Assembly: GCA_017052515.1 (NCBI GenBank)
Contig: JAFHKR010000035.1
Coordinates: forward strand, 1-56,000
From: Fictibacillus nanhaiensis
GTDB lineage: Bacteria > Bacillota > Bacilli > Bacillales > Fictibacillaceae
Length of the DNA stretch: 56,000 nucleotides
Direction: 5' to 3'
In this document: in pieces, positions 25,676 through 34,681 of the stretch
How positions within the stretch are numbered: position 1 is the stretch's first letter
Layout of the letters: each line of letters starts with the position of its first letter
Notes under the pieces: generated by a model
The model's input: only the letters and a program-made list of their open reading frames with translations
Told to the model about the DNA's origin: nothing
Databases searched by the model: none
Position numbers and translations under genes: made by a program

Positions 25676-27860
25676 TCAGCAACAAGCGTCAACGCTACAC
25701 GTCTTGGTTCTGTATGGCTTGGGCTTCCTTCTTTTATGGGAGTGGTTAAGACCGCTTAAAGAGCTTACGACGACAAACGATATCCAGATTTTTGTGATGT
25801 ATACGCTCTTTTTGTTTATTGTAACGTATTTTCAGCTTCCGCTCTGGATATCTTTTCCGGTGAAATTAGGAGCAATGTTATATGCGCTTCATTCCCTTTA
25901 CTTTTTTGATGTCTTCTTATCCTTTAAATGGATTCCATTCTTATTTGAAGACATTCAATACAATCTAGGGCTGTTTTCGGACCAGAACTGGGATGAGATG
26001 ACGTCTCTTTCCAGGAGTCTGTTGTTCTTTATTTTACTTTGGCTCGTCAGTTATTTGATGCATTATTGGCTCGTCCAAACGCGAAAAATATTTTTGTTCT
26101 TCTTGATCACGGTGATCTACATTTCCATACTCGATACATTTACGGTGTATGATGGGAAATTTGCTATCATCCGTACCGTTTTCATCGGACTGATTTTGGT
26201 CGGTATCTTACGAATGATGAAGATAATTGAAACGCAAGGCTTTTCCCTTTTAAAAGGAAAGTTCCCTGTTCTTTGGGTGGCTCCACTATCTGGCGTCATC
26301 GCGGTATCGTCAGCTCTAGGCTATGTGGCACCAAAAGCATCCCCGATCTGGCCAGATCCTGTTCCGTTCATTCAGAATCTGTCTGGGAAAGGCGATGAAG
26401 AAGGTTTAGGGAAAGGTCCTGGTATCGCAAAGATTGGTTATGGAGAAAACGACAGCCAGCTTGGCGGACCATTCGAGTTCGACTATACGCCAATTTTCAC
26501 CGCTTATGATAACGGCAGGCATTATTGGCGGATAGAAACAAAAGAATTCTACACCGGTAAAGGGTGGGAGAATGTAACTCCGACTCAGGCAATCGCTTTA
26601 GAAGCAAATAATCCTTCAGTGGATACCGATTACACGAGAATCTGGGTAGATGGATTAGAAATGAAAGACCATAAAGCACGCATTGAAGCGGAAAAAAGAA
26701 AAGAATACTCATTTTTAATGATTCCAGGAAAACTGACCAACATTCAAGCCGATCCGGATATCAGTTATCAGTTAGATGGTGTGAACGGCAAAATTTCTAC
26801 CTTTCAAGGTGGAGAAGAAGAGAAGCTTTCTGAATATGAGATGGACTATCAGCTGCCTGTTATCAAAGAAGAGCAGCTAAAAGCTTCAACCAATCAATAT
26901 CCTGAGGCAATAAGTGAAAATTACCTGCAGCTTCCTACTACTTTACCGGAAAGAGTAAAAAATTTAGCGCGAAACGTTACAGCAAACCAACCAACAATCT
27001 ACGATAAAGTCAAAACAGTTGAAGGGTATTTTGCAAAGAACGCTTATGGCTATAACACGATCGAAGTTGCTGTTCCAAAGGGCGATGAAGATTACGTCGA
27101 TCAGTTCCTGTTTAAAACGAAAAAAGGGTATTGCGACAACTTTTCAACGTCGATGGTTGTAATGCTTCGCTCAGTTGGCATACCTGCGCGCTGGGTAAAA
27201 GGTTTCACACCAGGAACCTTTGAGGCGCTTGGTGATGATGGCCTTCGCGAATATACTGTAACGAATGCAAATGCCCACTCTTGGGTAGAAGTGTATTTTT
27301 CAGGAATCGGATGGGTTCCGTTTGAGCCGACGCGCGGATTCGATAATCCATTCCAGCCTGAAGGCGAAGAAAAAGATTCAACACCAGAAGCACCTGTACC
27401 GACTCAACCGGACAAGCCTGAAAAAGAGGTAACGAAGGATGATAGTTCTGCTTCAGGAGAAAAAACAGGTTCAGATTCAATCCTGAAATCTGTTGGAACG
27501 TTAGCCGTAATTCTGTTAATCAGCCTTGTTGTGATCGCTGGACTCGCTTATCTGTTCCGCAGAAAATGGCTTCGTCAGTACACTATCTGGCGCTATAAAC
27601 ACAAAAAAGGCTCTGATAGCTTTGAGGAAGCATTCGAACGCTTGATGTGGCTATTAAAGGTATATGGCATAAAAAGAAGACCTGCTTTTACACTGAGAGA
27701 GTATGCTCTTTATGTTGACAGAGAGCTCGATTCAAAGGACATGAGAATCCTCGCGAAAGCCTATGAAGGCGTTCAATTCAGTCCGAAAAAGCAGGCAGAT
27801 CTGTGGAATGATTTCCATAAAGAATTGTGGGAAAATTTAATTAAAAGAATCCGCCCTTGA
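25662..27860 (+). CDS. yebA: Membrane transglutaminase-like protein (TgpA/YebA type)
   Basis: A 732-aa protein. The N-terminal 230 residues have five to six membrane helices. An extracellular domain follows and carries the transglutaminase core: the nucleophile Cys in TKKGYCDNFSTSMVVMLRS, His in NANAHSWVEVY and the Asp/Glu-containing IGWVPFEPTRGF. A disordered Pro/Glu-rich linker, one more helix near residue 620 and a DUF4129-like cytoplasmic tail complete it. I use the ATG at 25662, with AGGTGG 5 bases upstream, rather than the in-frame GTG at 25653. It overlaps yeaD by 14 bp. Confidence 0.92.
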   Translation: MPQSNQQQASTLHVLVLYGLGFLLLWEWLRPLKELTTTNDIQIFVMYTLFLFIVTYFQLPLWISFPVKLGAMLYALHSLYFFDVFLSFKWIPFLFEDIQYNLGLFSDQNWDEMTSLSRSLLFFILLWLVSYLMHYWLVQTRKIFLFFLITVIYISILDTFTVYDGKFAIIRTVFIGLILVGILRMMKIIETQGFSLLKGKFPVLWVAPLSGVIAVSSALGYVAPKASPIWPDPVPFIQNLSGKGDEEGLGKGPGIAKIGYGENDSQLGGPFEFDYTPIFTAYDNGRHYWRIETKEFYTGKGWENVTPTQAIALEANNPSVDTDYTRIWVDGLEMKDHKARIEAEKRKEYSFLMIPGKLTNIQADPDISYQLDGVNGKISTFQGGEEEKLSEYEMDYQLPVIKEEQLKASTNQYPEAISENYLQLPTTLPERVKNLARNVTANQPTIYDKVKTVEGYFAKNAYGYNTIEVAVPKGDEDYVDQFLFKTKKGYCDNFSTSMVVMLRSVGIPARWVKGFTPGTFEALGDDGLREYTVTNANAHSWVEVYFSGIGWVPFEPTRGFDNPFQPEGEEKDSTPEAPVPTQPDKPEKEVTKDDSSASGEKTGSDSILKSVGTLAVILLISLVVIAGLAYLFRRKWLRQYTIWRYKHKKGSDSFEEAFERLMWLLKVYGIKRRPAFTLREYALYVDRELDSKDMRILAKAYEGVQFSPKKQADLWNDFHKELWENLIKRIRP

Positions 27861-27885
27861 CCGCTATAACAGGCATTGTTAGAAT
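27857..27885 (+). promoter_or_regulatory. Promoter of guaA
   Basis: TTGACC (27857-27862) and TAGAAT (27880-27885) lie 17 bp apart. The -35 box overlaps the yebA stop codon. Confidence 0.7.
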
Positions 27886-27917
27886 GTCTTTAAGATTATA
27901 GTGTCAGATATTATTCT

Positions 27918-27988
27918 CCTTCGTATATCCTCGATAATAAGGTTCGAGAGTCTCTACCGGGTTGCCGAAAATGACCTGACTATGAAGG
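27918..27988 (+). ncRNA. Guanine riboswitch aptamer upstream of guaA
   Basis: A purine aptamer with all three stems: P1 CCTTCGTA / TATGAAGG, the P2 arm around GATAATAAGGTTCG, the conserved core GTCTCTACCGGG and the P3 arm ending in ACCTGACTATG. The specificity base is C in GACTATG (27980), so guanine rather than adenine is the ligand. It controls GMP synthesis by guanine feedback. Confidence 0.94.
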
Positions 27989-28036
27989 CAGGATTCTTTA
28001 TAGCTACATTTTAAGGAATTCTGCCTTTGTTTTTGT
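27984..28036 (+). terminator. Riboswitch terminator of guaA
   Basis: GAAGGCAGGATTCTTT and AAGGAATTCTGCCTTT pair and a T-rich stretch follows. The first arm begins in the 3' strand of aptamer P1. An alternative hairpin CTATGAAG / CTTTATAG (27980-27987 with 27996-28003) would disrupt the terminator when guanine is absent. Confidence 0.85.
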
Positions 28037-28138
28037 ATGTGGAAAACAAGGGTAGAATTCTTTTGTTTTATAAAGAAAGTGTAAAGATAGACAAGCTGAC
28101 GGATACTATAGCTGATAATAATAGATGGGGTGAAGTAC

Positions 28139-29695
28139 ATGAGCGTAACGAATGATTTGCACGTAATGAGTGAAATGATCGTTGTGTTAGATTTCGGTGG
28201 ACAATATAATCAGTTGATTGCACGTCGTATCCGTGACTTAGGAGTATACAGTGAATTACATCCGCACACGACTACGGCGGAAGATATAAAGAAAATGAAT
28301 CCAAAAGGAATCATCTTCTCTGGTGGACCTAACTCTGTTTATGCAGAAGGAGCACCGGCTTGTGATCCAGCCATTTTTGATCTGGATATCCCAGTGCTTG
28401 GCATCTGTTATGGTATGCAGTTGATGAGCTACCACTTTGGAGGTAAAGTAGAGCGCGCGAGCCACCGTGAATACGGTAAAGCAGAGATCACTGTAACAAA
28501 CATGAACAAGCTTTATGAAAATCTTCCAGAACAACAAGTGGTTTGGATGAGCCATAGCGACTTAGTTGTTGCACCACCAGAAGGTTTTGTAACGGACGCA
28601 ACAAGTCTTTCTTGTCCTGTAGCGGCGATGAGTGATGTATCTCGTAAACTTTACGGCGTACAATTCCACCCAGAAGTTCGTCATTCCGAGTACGGTATCG
28701 AGTTTCTTGATAACTTCGTAAAATCTGTTTGTGAATGTGAAGGCAACTGGACGATGGAAAACTGGATCGAAGACGAAATTCAAAAGATCCGTGACGTTGT
28801 TGGCGACAAAAAAGTCATCTGCGCGATGTCAGGTGGCGTTGACTCATCTGTTGTTGCCGTACTTGTTCATAAAGCGATCGGTGACCAATTAACATGTATT
28901 TTCGTTGATCACGGACTTCTTCGTAAAGATGAAGCTGATCAAGTAATGAAAACGTTCAGCGAAGGATTCAACATCAACATCATCAAAGTCGATGCGAAAG
29001 ACCGTTTCTTAAGCAAGCTTGAAGGTGTATCTGATCCTGAGAAGAAGCGTAAGATCATCGGTAACGAGTTCATCTACGTATTTGATGAAGAAGCGTCAAA
29101 CCTACAAGGCATCGAATTCCTTGCACAAGGTACGCTTTACACTGATATCGTAGAGAGCGGTACAGCAACTGCACAAACGATCAAGTCTCACCATAACGTT
29201 GGCGGACTTCCTGAAGACATGCAGTTCAAATTGATTGAGCCACTTAACACACTCTTTAAAGATGAAGTGCGTAAAGTAGGTACAGAGCTTGGCATTCCTG
29301 AACACATCGTTTGGCGTCAGCCGTTCCCAGGCCCAGGTCTAGGAATCCGTGTACTTGGTGCGATTACAGAAGAAAAATTAGAGATCGTTCGTGAGTCTGA
29401 TTTCATCCTTCGTGAAGAGATCGCAAAAGCAGGTTTAGAGCGTGAAGTGTGGCAATATTTCACAGTCCTACCTGACATCCGTAGTGTCGGTGTTATGGGT
29501 GACGCTCGTACGTACGATTACACGATCGGTATTCGTGCCGTAACGTCGATCGACGGAATGACTTCTGACTGGGCACGTATCCCTTGGGACGTATTAGAAA
29601 AGATCTCTACTCGTATCGTCAACGAAGTGGATCACATCAACCGCGTGGTGTACGATATTACGTCTAAGCCACCAGCAACAATCGAGTGGGAATAG
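28139..29695 (+). CDS. guaA: GMP synthase (glutamine-hydrolysing)
   Basis: A 518-aa GuaA that turns XMP into GMP. The N-terminal class I amidotransferase has nucleophile C90 in LGICYGMQL and the His-Glu pair in [11 protein letters not shown]. The ATP pyrophosphatase domain has the P-loop MSGGVDSSV near residue 233, and the C-terminal dimerisation domain ends PATIEWE. The ATG at 28139 follows GGGGTGAAG. It is governed by the upstream guanine riboswitch. Confidence 0.97.
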   Translation: MSVTNDLHVMSEMIVVLDFGGQYNQLIARRIRDLGVYSELHPHTTTAEDIKKMNPKGIIFSGGPNSVYAEGAPACDPAIFDLDIPVLGICYGMQLMSYHFGGKVERASHREYGKAEITVTNMNKLYENLPEQQVVWMSHSDLVVAPPEGFVTDATSLSCPVAAMSDVSRKLYGVQFHPEVRHSEYGIEFLDNFVKSVCECEGNWTMENWIEDEIQKIRDVVGDKKVICAMSGGVDSSVVAVLVHKAIGDQLTCIFVDHGLLRKDEADQVMKTFSEGFNINIIKVDAKDRFLSKLEGVSDPEKKRKIIGNEFIYVFDEEASNLQGIEFLAQGTLYTDIVESGTATAQTIKSHHNVGGLPEDMQFKLIEPLNTLFKDEVRKVGTELGIPEHIVWRQPFPGPGLGIRVLGAITEEKLEIVRESDFILREEIAKAGLEREVWQYFTVLPDIRSVGVMGDARTYDYTIGIRAVTSIDGMTSDWARIPWDVLEKISTRIVNEVDHINRVVYDITSKPPATIEWE

Positions 29696-29706
29696 GTTTG
29701 AAGGCG

Positions 29707-29749
29707 AAAACACGAACGATTATTGTAAAATAACATAAAATCATTCGTA
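29707..29749 (+). promoter_or_regulatory. Possible PurR boxes upstream of pbuG
   Basis: AAAACACGAACGATTAT (29707-29723) and, inverted, TACGAATGATTTT (complement of 29737-29749) resemble PurBoxes around a CGAAC core. They sit just upstream of the -35 box, as expected for PurR. pbuG belongs to the PurR regulon in B. subtilis. Confidence 0.4.
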
Positions 29750-29756
29750 AAAATGC

Positions 29757-29785
29757 TTGACGTACGACAAAGTTCGACCTATACT
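29757..29785 (+). promoter_or_regulatory. Promoter of pbuG
   Basis: TTGACG (29757-29762), 17 bp, TATACT (29780-29785). The riboswitch starts about 28 bp downstream. Confidence 0.85.
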
Positions 29786-29813
29786 CAAGTAGTAATTAAA
29801 AATTAAATGTATT

Positions 29814-29886
29814 TCCTACGTATAAATTCGGGGATATGGCCCGAAAGTTTCTACCAGACTGCCGTAAATGGTCTGACTACGAAGGA
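29814..29886 (+). ncRNA. Guanine riboswitch aptamer upstream of pbuG
   Basis: A second purine aptamer: P1 TCCTACGTA / TACGAAGGA with one mismatch, the core GTTTCTACCAGA, and the P3 end TGGTCTGACTACG. The specificity base C (29877) in GACTACG marks it as guanine-sensing. Confidence 0.94.
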
Positions 29887-29950
29887 TTTTTGAAACATGG
29901 CGCACATGCTCTCTTTGCATAGCCCTCGTTTCATTAACTCTTACGTATTC

Positions 29951-29982
29951 AGACCCAAGGGCTTGTCCCTTGGGTCTTTTTG
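29951..29982 (+). terminator. Riboswitch terminator of pbuG
   Basis: A perfect 11-bp stem (AGACCCAAGGG / CCCTTGGGTCT) is followed by five T. CGTATTCAGACC (29944-29955) can instead pair with GGTCTGACTACG of the aptamer (29870-29881) at 11 of 12 positions, a clear antiterminator. Confidence 0.88.
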
Positions 29983-30042
29983 TTAGTTATTTTCTATAGA
30001 TTGCTGCTAGTCGCAGAATTTTTATGAAGTTCATCTTTGAAA

Positions 30043-30170
30043 GTTGATTGTAGTGCAAGGTGCGAGACTCCTGCGGGACAGGCGTGCAGGTGAGACACTT
30101 ATACGTGAAACGTACGAATGTTGCTCACCGCTTGCCCCGCGGAAAGCGAGCACCTGAAACGGAAATCAAC
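30043..30170 (-). repeat. Dispersed 128-bp hairpin repeat, copy D (inverted)
   Basis: The reverse complement begins GTTGATTTCCGTTTCAGG and keeps the end blocks and the GGTGAGC and CCCGCAGGAGTC motifs, while the centre is diverged. It sits inside the pbuG leader, between the riboswitch terminator and the coding region. Confidence 0.82.
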
Positions 30171-30237
30171 CTCATCCAAAAGCGACTTGAAATAGCTATC
30201 GTTTTTATACGTAGACAGGGTATAGGGGGACATATAG

Positions 30238-31536
30238 ATGGAAAAGTATTTCGGTTTCAAGGAGTTCAACACTTCTTACAAAAAAGAAGCAACAGCGGGA
30301 TTAACAACGTTCCTTGCGATGGCTTACATTTTATTCGTTAACCCATCCGTATTAGGTGATGCTGGCATGGATAAAGGTGCCGTGTTCACGGCAACTGCAC
30401 TTGCAGCGGCGCTTGGAACACTTTTCATGGGGATCGTAGCGAAGTATCCGATCGCACTTGCTCCAGGTATGGGACTTAACGCATTCTTCGCTTACTCAGT
30501 AGTCTTGGTCATGGATATCCCGTGGCAAACAGCACTTGCTGGCGTATTGATGTCTGGAATTATCTTTATTTTTATTACATTATTTAAAATTCGCGAAACG
30601 ATCATAAACGCAATCCCGGAAGATCTTAAATTTGCTGCAGCGTCCGGTATCGGACTGTTCATAGCATTCATCGGATTGAAAAACGCAGGAATCGTCGCGC
30701 CAAGTAAAGCAACACTGGTTTCTCTTGGTGACTTAACACAAGGTCCAACACTTCTTGCCATCTTTGGTTTCATCATCACGATTTTAATGATGATCCGAAA
30801 CGTTCGTGGAGGAATCTTCTACGGAATGGTAATCACAGCTGTAGTAGGTATCTTTACGGGCTTGATCAATAAGCCAGACCAAATTGTAGGGGCGATTCCA
30901 AGTCTTGCACCAACATTTGGACAAGCTTTCTCTCACTTTGATCAAATTTTCACCATAGATATGATGATCGTTGTTCTAACGTTCTTTATCGTTGATTTCT
31001 TTGATACTGCAGGAACATTGATGGCAGTTGCATCACAAGCAGGAATCATGAAAGACAACAAGCTGCCTCGTGCAGGTAAAGCTTTGCTTGCCGATTCATC
31101 AGCGATCGCAGTTGGTGCGATCCTTGGAACATCTTCAACAACAGCTTACATTGAATCAGCTTCCGGTGTAGCAGCGGGTGGACGTACAGGATTCACATCC
31201 GTTGTAACAGGTGGGTTGTTCTTATTAGCTCTTTTCTTCTCACCATTATTAGTTGTCGTAACACCATCTGTAACAGCACCAGCACTTATCATCGTCGGTG
31301 TGCTGATGGTATCCGTACTAAGTAAGATTAAGTGGGACCGTTTAGAAATCGCAGTACCAGCATTCTTAACGCTGATCGCAATGCCGCTCACATACAGCAT
31401 CGCAACAGGTATCGCACTAGGATTCGTTATGTACCCACTAACAATGACAGTAAAAGGACGTTTCAAAGAAGTTCACCCGATCATGTGGGTTCTCTTCATC
31501 GTCTTTATCAGCTATTTCGTATTCTTAGTCGAATAG
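30238..31536 (+). CDS. pbuG: Guanine/hypoxanthine permease PbuG
   Basis: A 432-aa membrane protein of the AzgA/PbuG branch of purine permeases. It has about 12 to 14 helices. Family motifs are AGLTTFLAMAYILFVNP near residue 20, PGMGLNAFFAYSVV near residue 76, DFFDTAGTLMAVASQAG near residue 250 and GTSSTTAYIESASGVAAGGRTG near residue 300. It imports guanine and hypoxanthine. AGGGGGA lies before the ATG. Expression depends on the guanine riboswitch at 29814 and perhaps PurR. Confidence 0.95.
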   Translation: MEKYFGFKEFNTSYKKEATAGLTTFLAMAYILFVNPSVLGDAGMDKGAVFTATALAAALGTLFMGIVAKYPIALAPGMGLNAFFAYSVVLVMDIPWQTALAGVLMSGIIFIFITLFKIRETIINAIPEDLKFAAASGIGLFIAFIGLKNAGIVAPSKATLVSLGDLTQGPTLLAIFGFIITILMMIRNVRGGIFYGMVITAVVGIFTGLINKPDQIVGAIPSLAPTFGQAFSHFDQIFTIDMMIVVLTFFIVDFFDTAGTLMAVASQAGIMKDNKLPRAGKALLADSSAIAVGAILGTSSTTAYIESASGVAAGGRTGFTSVVTGGLFLLALFFSPLLVVVTPSVTAPALIIVGVLMVSVLSKIKWDRLEIAVPAFLTLIAMPLTYSIATGIALGFVMYPLTMTVKGRFKEVHPIMWVLFIVFISYFVFLVE

Positions 31537-31550
31537 TGAAAAACTTTCGT

Positions 31551-31580
31551 AGGAATGTCCATTTTTGGGCATTCCTTTTT
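31551..31580 (+). terminator. Terminator of pbuG
   Basis: AGGAATG(T)CC and GG(G)CATTCCT pair around a T-rich loop and five T follow. Confidence 0.88.
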
Positions 31581-31697
31581 GTATGTGTTGGAAAACATAT
31601 AAAAAAGATAGCCGATAACTTTAAGGAAGAGAGATGCAAAAAAAAAGTTTCTTCATTATAATAGTGTGCAGGATGAAGATTGAGGGAGAAGTGGGAA

Positions 31698-32444
31698 ATG
31701 GAAGCAATGTGGAGCGTTTGGTTTTTTGTAGTAGGAGCCGTCTTAGCCTCGTTTGGTGGAGTGATCGGCTACCGTCTGCCAAAGGGAATGAAGGTAATAG
31801 GTGTAGAACGTTCACAATGTGACCATTGCGAAAGGCAATTAAAATGGTACGAGCTGTTTCCCGTCGTTTCGTTTCTAGCTGCGGGTGCAAAGTGTAAATC
31901 ATGTAAGAAGCAGATCCCCCTTTTATATACGATTGTGGAACTGGCAACTGGAGCTCTTTATAGTTTTTCATACATAAAATACGGCTTCTCTATTGAATTG
32001 TTGTTAGCCTGTTCACTCGTATTGTTATGCGCCATCATTACCGTTTCCGATTTGTTGTACTTCATCATCTCGGACAAAGTACTGATCGTATTTTTCGTGT
32101 GGTTCTTGGCATTACAAGTGATCTTTGAACCTAGAGGCTGGGTAGACGCGGCAGTTGGAAGTCTTCTCGGATTCTTATTTTTGTTATTGTTAGCCATTCT
32201 CTCTAAAGGCGGAATCGGCGGCGGAGATATTAAGCTGATGGGCGTATTAGGACTCGTACTCGGGTTTCAAGGTGCATATCTGACACTAATGGTCGCATCC
32301 ATCGTCGGGGTATTAGTCGCAATCGTAGGGTTAGTGACGAAGAAATATAACCGTAAGACCGCGATCCCGTTCGGTCCGTATTTAGCGGTAGGCGCGTTAG
32401 TAACGTTTTATTATAGTGAGGAGTTGTTGGGGTTGATTTTTTGA
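31698..32444 (+). CDS. Prepilin peptidase (A24 family, ComC/PilD type)
   Basis: A 248-aa membrane aspartic peptidase with about seven to eight helices. It has the N-terminal methylase domain with two CxxC pairs (CDHC and CKSC) and both catalytic Asp motifs: TVSDLLYFIISD and GGGDIKLMG. It cleaves the leader of prepilins after Gly and methylates the new end. It lies 2.2 kb before the Tad genes and is the likely peptidase for the Flp pilin and the TadE-like protein. I use the ATG at 31698, after GAGGGAGAA; an upstream in-frame TTG at 31680 is less likely. The length equals ComC of B. subtilis. Confidence 0.92.
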   Translation: MEAMWSVWFFVVGAVLASFGGVIGYRLPKGMKVIGVERSQCDHCERQLKWYELFPVVSFLAAGAKCKSCKKQIPLLYTIVELATGALYSFSYIKYGFSIELLLACSLVLLCAIITVSDLLYFIISDKVLIVFFVWFLALQVIFEPRGWVDAAVGSLLGFLFLLLLAILSKGGIGGGDIKLMGVLGLVLGFQGAYLTLMVASIVGVLVAIVGLVTKKYNRKTAIPFGPYLAVGALVTFYYSEELLGLIF

Positions 32445-32457
32445 CCCCGACTTTTTT
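32429..32457 (+). terminator. Terminator of the prepilin peptidase gene
   Basis: GGGGTT and GACCCC pair around an 8-base T-rich loop and GA-C-TTTTTT follows. It overlaps the stop codon. Confidence 0.7.
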
Positions 32458-32566
32458 ATGTCGAAACTTTGATTTGGATTGAGCGTAAGTAGGGTATGAA
32501 AATTAGAGTAGTTTGAGGATTACGAATACATATAGAAGGGGATTAAGTTAGGAGGTATGGTGGCCA

Positions 32567-33088
32567 GTGTGGTTAATTATATTTTGGAATCTACTAGCGT
32601 TCATTTTAGCATTAATATTTGGAATAGGTTATTACAAAAAGAAAAAGAAAGAAAAAGTTAGTCAAATTAGAGCTGAACTCTGGGGGACAGCAGTCTTTAT
32701 AGGAATTATGGTTTTTTTTAATGGATTATTTGTATATTCCAATTTTATTAATGACCGTAGAGAAAAAAATGCATTTAATGAAATGGAAGAAAAATATAAA
32801 GAAGAAGGAATTCCAGATCAAGAAACCTTCAAAAACTTAAAATTATCCATTAAAAGGTACAATCTAAGTAGTAAAAGATATTATGCAGTTTATGTCGCCA
32901 ATTTTAATGAAAAAGCAACTTTTACTGGGAACATTCTTATAACAGTAAAAGATGATAACAAAAAAGTTGGGGAAATCAAAACTGAACAGATAACGCTCAA
33001 GCCAGGTGAGAAGAGGATGATTGATTCATACAAGGGACCTAAATATTCTGATAAGTACTCCTATAAATGGATTGGAGAACTAAAATAA
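32567..33088 (+). CDS. Unknown two-helix membrane protein, family M member 1
   Basis: A 173-aa protein with two N-terminal helices (residues 2-22 and 40-62), then an extracellular beta-type domain with VYVANFNEKATFTGNILITV and the phrase ITLKPGEKRMI. The phrases YVANFN, TLKPGEK and WIGELK at the end recur in the next two genes, so the three are paralogues. I do not recognise the family. The start is GTG at 32567, with GGAGGT 10 bases upstream. Confidence 0.8.
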   Translation: MWLIIFWNLLAFILALIFGIGYYKKKKKEKVSQIRAELWGTAVFIGIMVFFNGLFVYSNFINDRREKNAFNEMEEKYKEEGIPDQETFKNLKLSIKRYNLSSKRYYAVYVANFNEKATFTGNILITVKDDNKKVGEIKTEQITLKPGEKRMIDSYKGPKYSDKYSYKWIGELK

Positions 33089-33134
33089 ATATTAAGGTAA
33101 GAATGTGTTTCGTTGAAAAGAAAGGAAGATGAAA

Positions 33135-33668
33135 GTGATCTTTAATTCTATGCATTTTTGGTTTAATATGGGGGCTTTGGCTTTGGGACTTATTTTAGCC
33201 ATTAGCTCATTCGTTCACTATAAAAAGTTAGGTAGAACGAGAACAGGTGTTTATTGGGCAATTGGCTGTATAGCAACATGTTTACTAGCGATGAATGGAA
33301 TTATGAAGGTTGCAGATGCAATGGATGAACATATGAAGAAAGAGGCCTTTGAATTACTTGATGAAAGATACGAAGACCGTGGAGACCCGAATAACGAGTC
33401 ATATAAAAATTTAGAGCTCGTTGTGAACCCTGAAAAAATTAGAAGTTTTACGGCTTATAATTTCTATGTGGCGAATTTCAACAAGAAGTATACATACAAA
33501 GGAAAAATTCAAATCACGATTAGGAATAAGAAAGATAAGAAGATTTTCACACATGTTACGAAATCAATCACTATAAAACCTGGTGAAAAAAAGGAAATTA
33601 AAAATGCTAACTATGAAACTTGGCACCCAAACTACTCGTGGAGATGGTTAGGTGAGCTTAAGGAATAA
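33135..33668 (+). CDS. Unknown two-helix membrane protein, family M member 2
   Basis: A 177-aa paralogue of the neighbours on both sides. It has two N-terminal helices, the phrase KEAFELLDERYEDRGDPNNE and a C-terminal domain with YVANFNKKYTYKGKIQITIR and TIKPGEKKEI, ending WRWLGELKE. The GTG at 33135 is chosen over the ATG at 33129 because AAGGAAG then has normal spacing and the protein then aligns end to end with member 3 at equal length. Confidence 0.8.
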   Translation: MIFNSMHFWFNMGALALGLILAISSFVHYKKLGRTRTGVYWAIGCIATCLLAMNGIMKVADAMDEHMKKEAFELLDERYEDRGDPNNESYKNLELVVNPEKIRSFTAYNFYVANFNKKYTYKGKIQITIRNKKDKKIFTHVTKSITIKPGEKKEIKNANYETWHPNYSWRWLGELKE

Positions 33669-33731
33669 TAGTACGAAATTAAAACATCACTAACTTAAAT
33701 ATTTACTATCTAAATAGGAGGGGGGATGTGT

Positions 33732-34265
33732 ATGAGTTTTCAATCTTTATATTTTTGGGGTAATATTGTTGGGGTATCTATAGGATTATTTGTAGCCATT
33801 AGCACATTTATTCATTATAGGAAGTTAAATCAAACTGGTAGAGCTATTCGTTGGTTTATTGGCTCTTTGACGGTCTGTTTAATTTTTGTGAATGGACTTA
33901 TTAAGATTGTTGAAATTATGGATGACCATATGAGGAAAGAAGCTTTTGAATTGCTTGACGAAAGTTTTAAAGAACGTGGTGACCCAAATAACGAGTCTTA
34001 TGATAACTTGGAAATTGTTGTAACTCCAGATAAACAGAGGAGTTCTACTTCATACAATATTTATGTGGCGAATTTTAACAAACAGTATTCATACAAGGGG
34101 AAAATTAAAATTACAATTAGGAACAAGAAAGACAAAAAGGTTTTTACTCATGTTACGGAAACGATTACTATAAAACCGGGTGAAAAAAAGGAAATAGAAA
34201 ATACGCTTTATGATACTTGGCACCCAGGTTATTCGTGGAGATGGCTAGGGGAATTAAAGAAATAA
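33732..34265 (+). CDS. Unknown two-helix membrane protein, family M member 3
   Basis: A 177-aa paralogue, very close to member 2 (shared KEAFELLDE, RGDPNNESY, YVANFNK, ITIRNKKDKK and SWRWLGELK). The ATG at 33732 is preferred since AGGAGGGGGG ends right at the ATG at 33726. The domain after the helices is probably outside the membrane and of beta type. A strong terminator follows. Confidence 0.8.
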   Translation: MSFQSLYFWGNIVGVSIGLFVAISTFIHYRKLNQTGRAIRWFIGSLTVCLIFVNGLIKIVEIMDDHMRKEAFELLDESFKERGDPNNESYDNLEIVVTPDKQRSSTSYNIYVANFNKQYSYKGKIKITIRNKKDKKVFTHVTETITIKPGEKKEIENTLYDTWHPGYSWRWLGELKK

Positions 34266-34270
34266 AGCAG

Positions 34271-34307
34271 AAAGACCATCTAAACACAGTTTAGATGGTC
34301 TTTTTTG
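34271..34307 (+). terminator. Terminator after the family M genes
   Basis: AAAGACCATCTAAA and TTTAGATGGTCTTT form a long stem with a short loop, followed by T. Confidence 0.9.
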
Positions 34308-34480
34308 TATTTGAGTCTTTTTTCCCAGTAATTAAAGATTAGTCCAAAAGTATGAAAACCCTTTGGATACAGCTTTTTAGGTTTTAGATTGTCATTTTAG
34401 TGGAAATTAAAATTTAGCATTAATGGTTATTTATGTATTTTAGTTATGATTATATTCCTAGTATAGTTATTTTGTAGGGT

Positions 34481-34497
34481 TGTCGAAAAAAGTCGAA
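34481..34497 (+). promoter_or_regulatory. Candidate tandem Spo0A boxes
   Basis: TGTCGAA (34481-34487) matches the Spo0A box TGNCGAA; AGTCGAA (34491-34497) has one mismatch. The start-to-start distance of 10 bp is typical of tandem Spo0A boxes. Confidence 0.35.
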
Positions 34498-34568
34498 GAT
34501 TGAAGGAGGATAGTAAGAAGGTTGTGGATAAGTCCTATAAACCTTTATGAGCCAAGGAATTAGAGGGG

Positions 34569-34596
34569 TTGACGCTCTTGGAAAATATGTGATAGT
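34569..34596 (+). promoter_or_regulatory. Candidate promoter of the Tad operon
   Basis: TTGACG (34569-34574) and GATAGT (34591-34596) lie 16 bp apart, about 80 bp before the cpaB-like gene. Confidence 0.5.
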
Positions 34597-34681
34597 TTTG
34601 GCATAGAAAATTGGCGAGTTATAAAATTAAACCTAAAATTTTATCGAAATAGCAATTTAGAGAGAGAGGTCAAACACAAGA

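Larger units (their letters stand above)
34308..34681. other. 374-bp regulatory region before the Tad operon
   Basis: No gene is visible. It holds a candidate pair of Spo0A boxes (34481-34497), one perfect DnaA box (TGTGGATAA, 34523-34531) and a candidate sigma-A promoter (34569-34596). The rest is AT-rich without clear structure. Confidence 0.55.
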
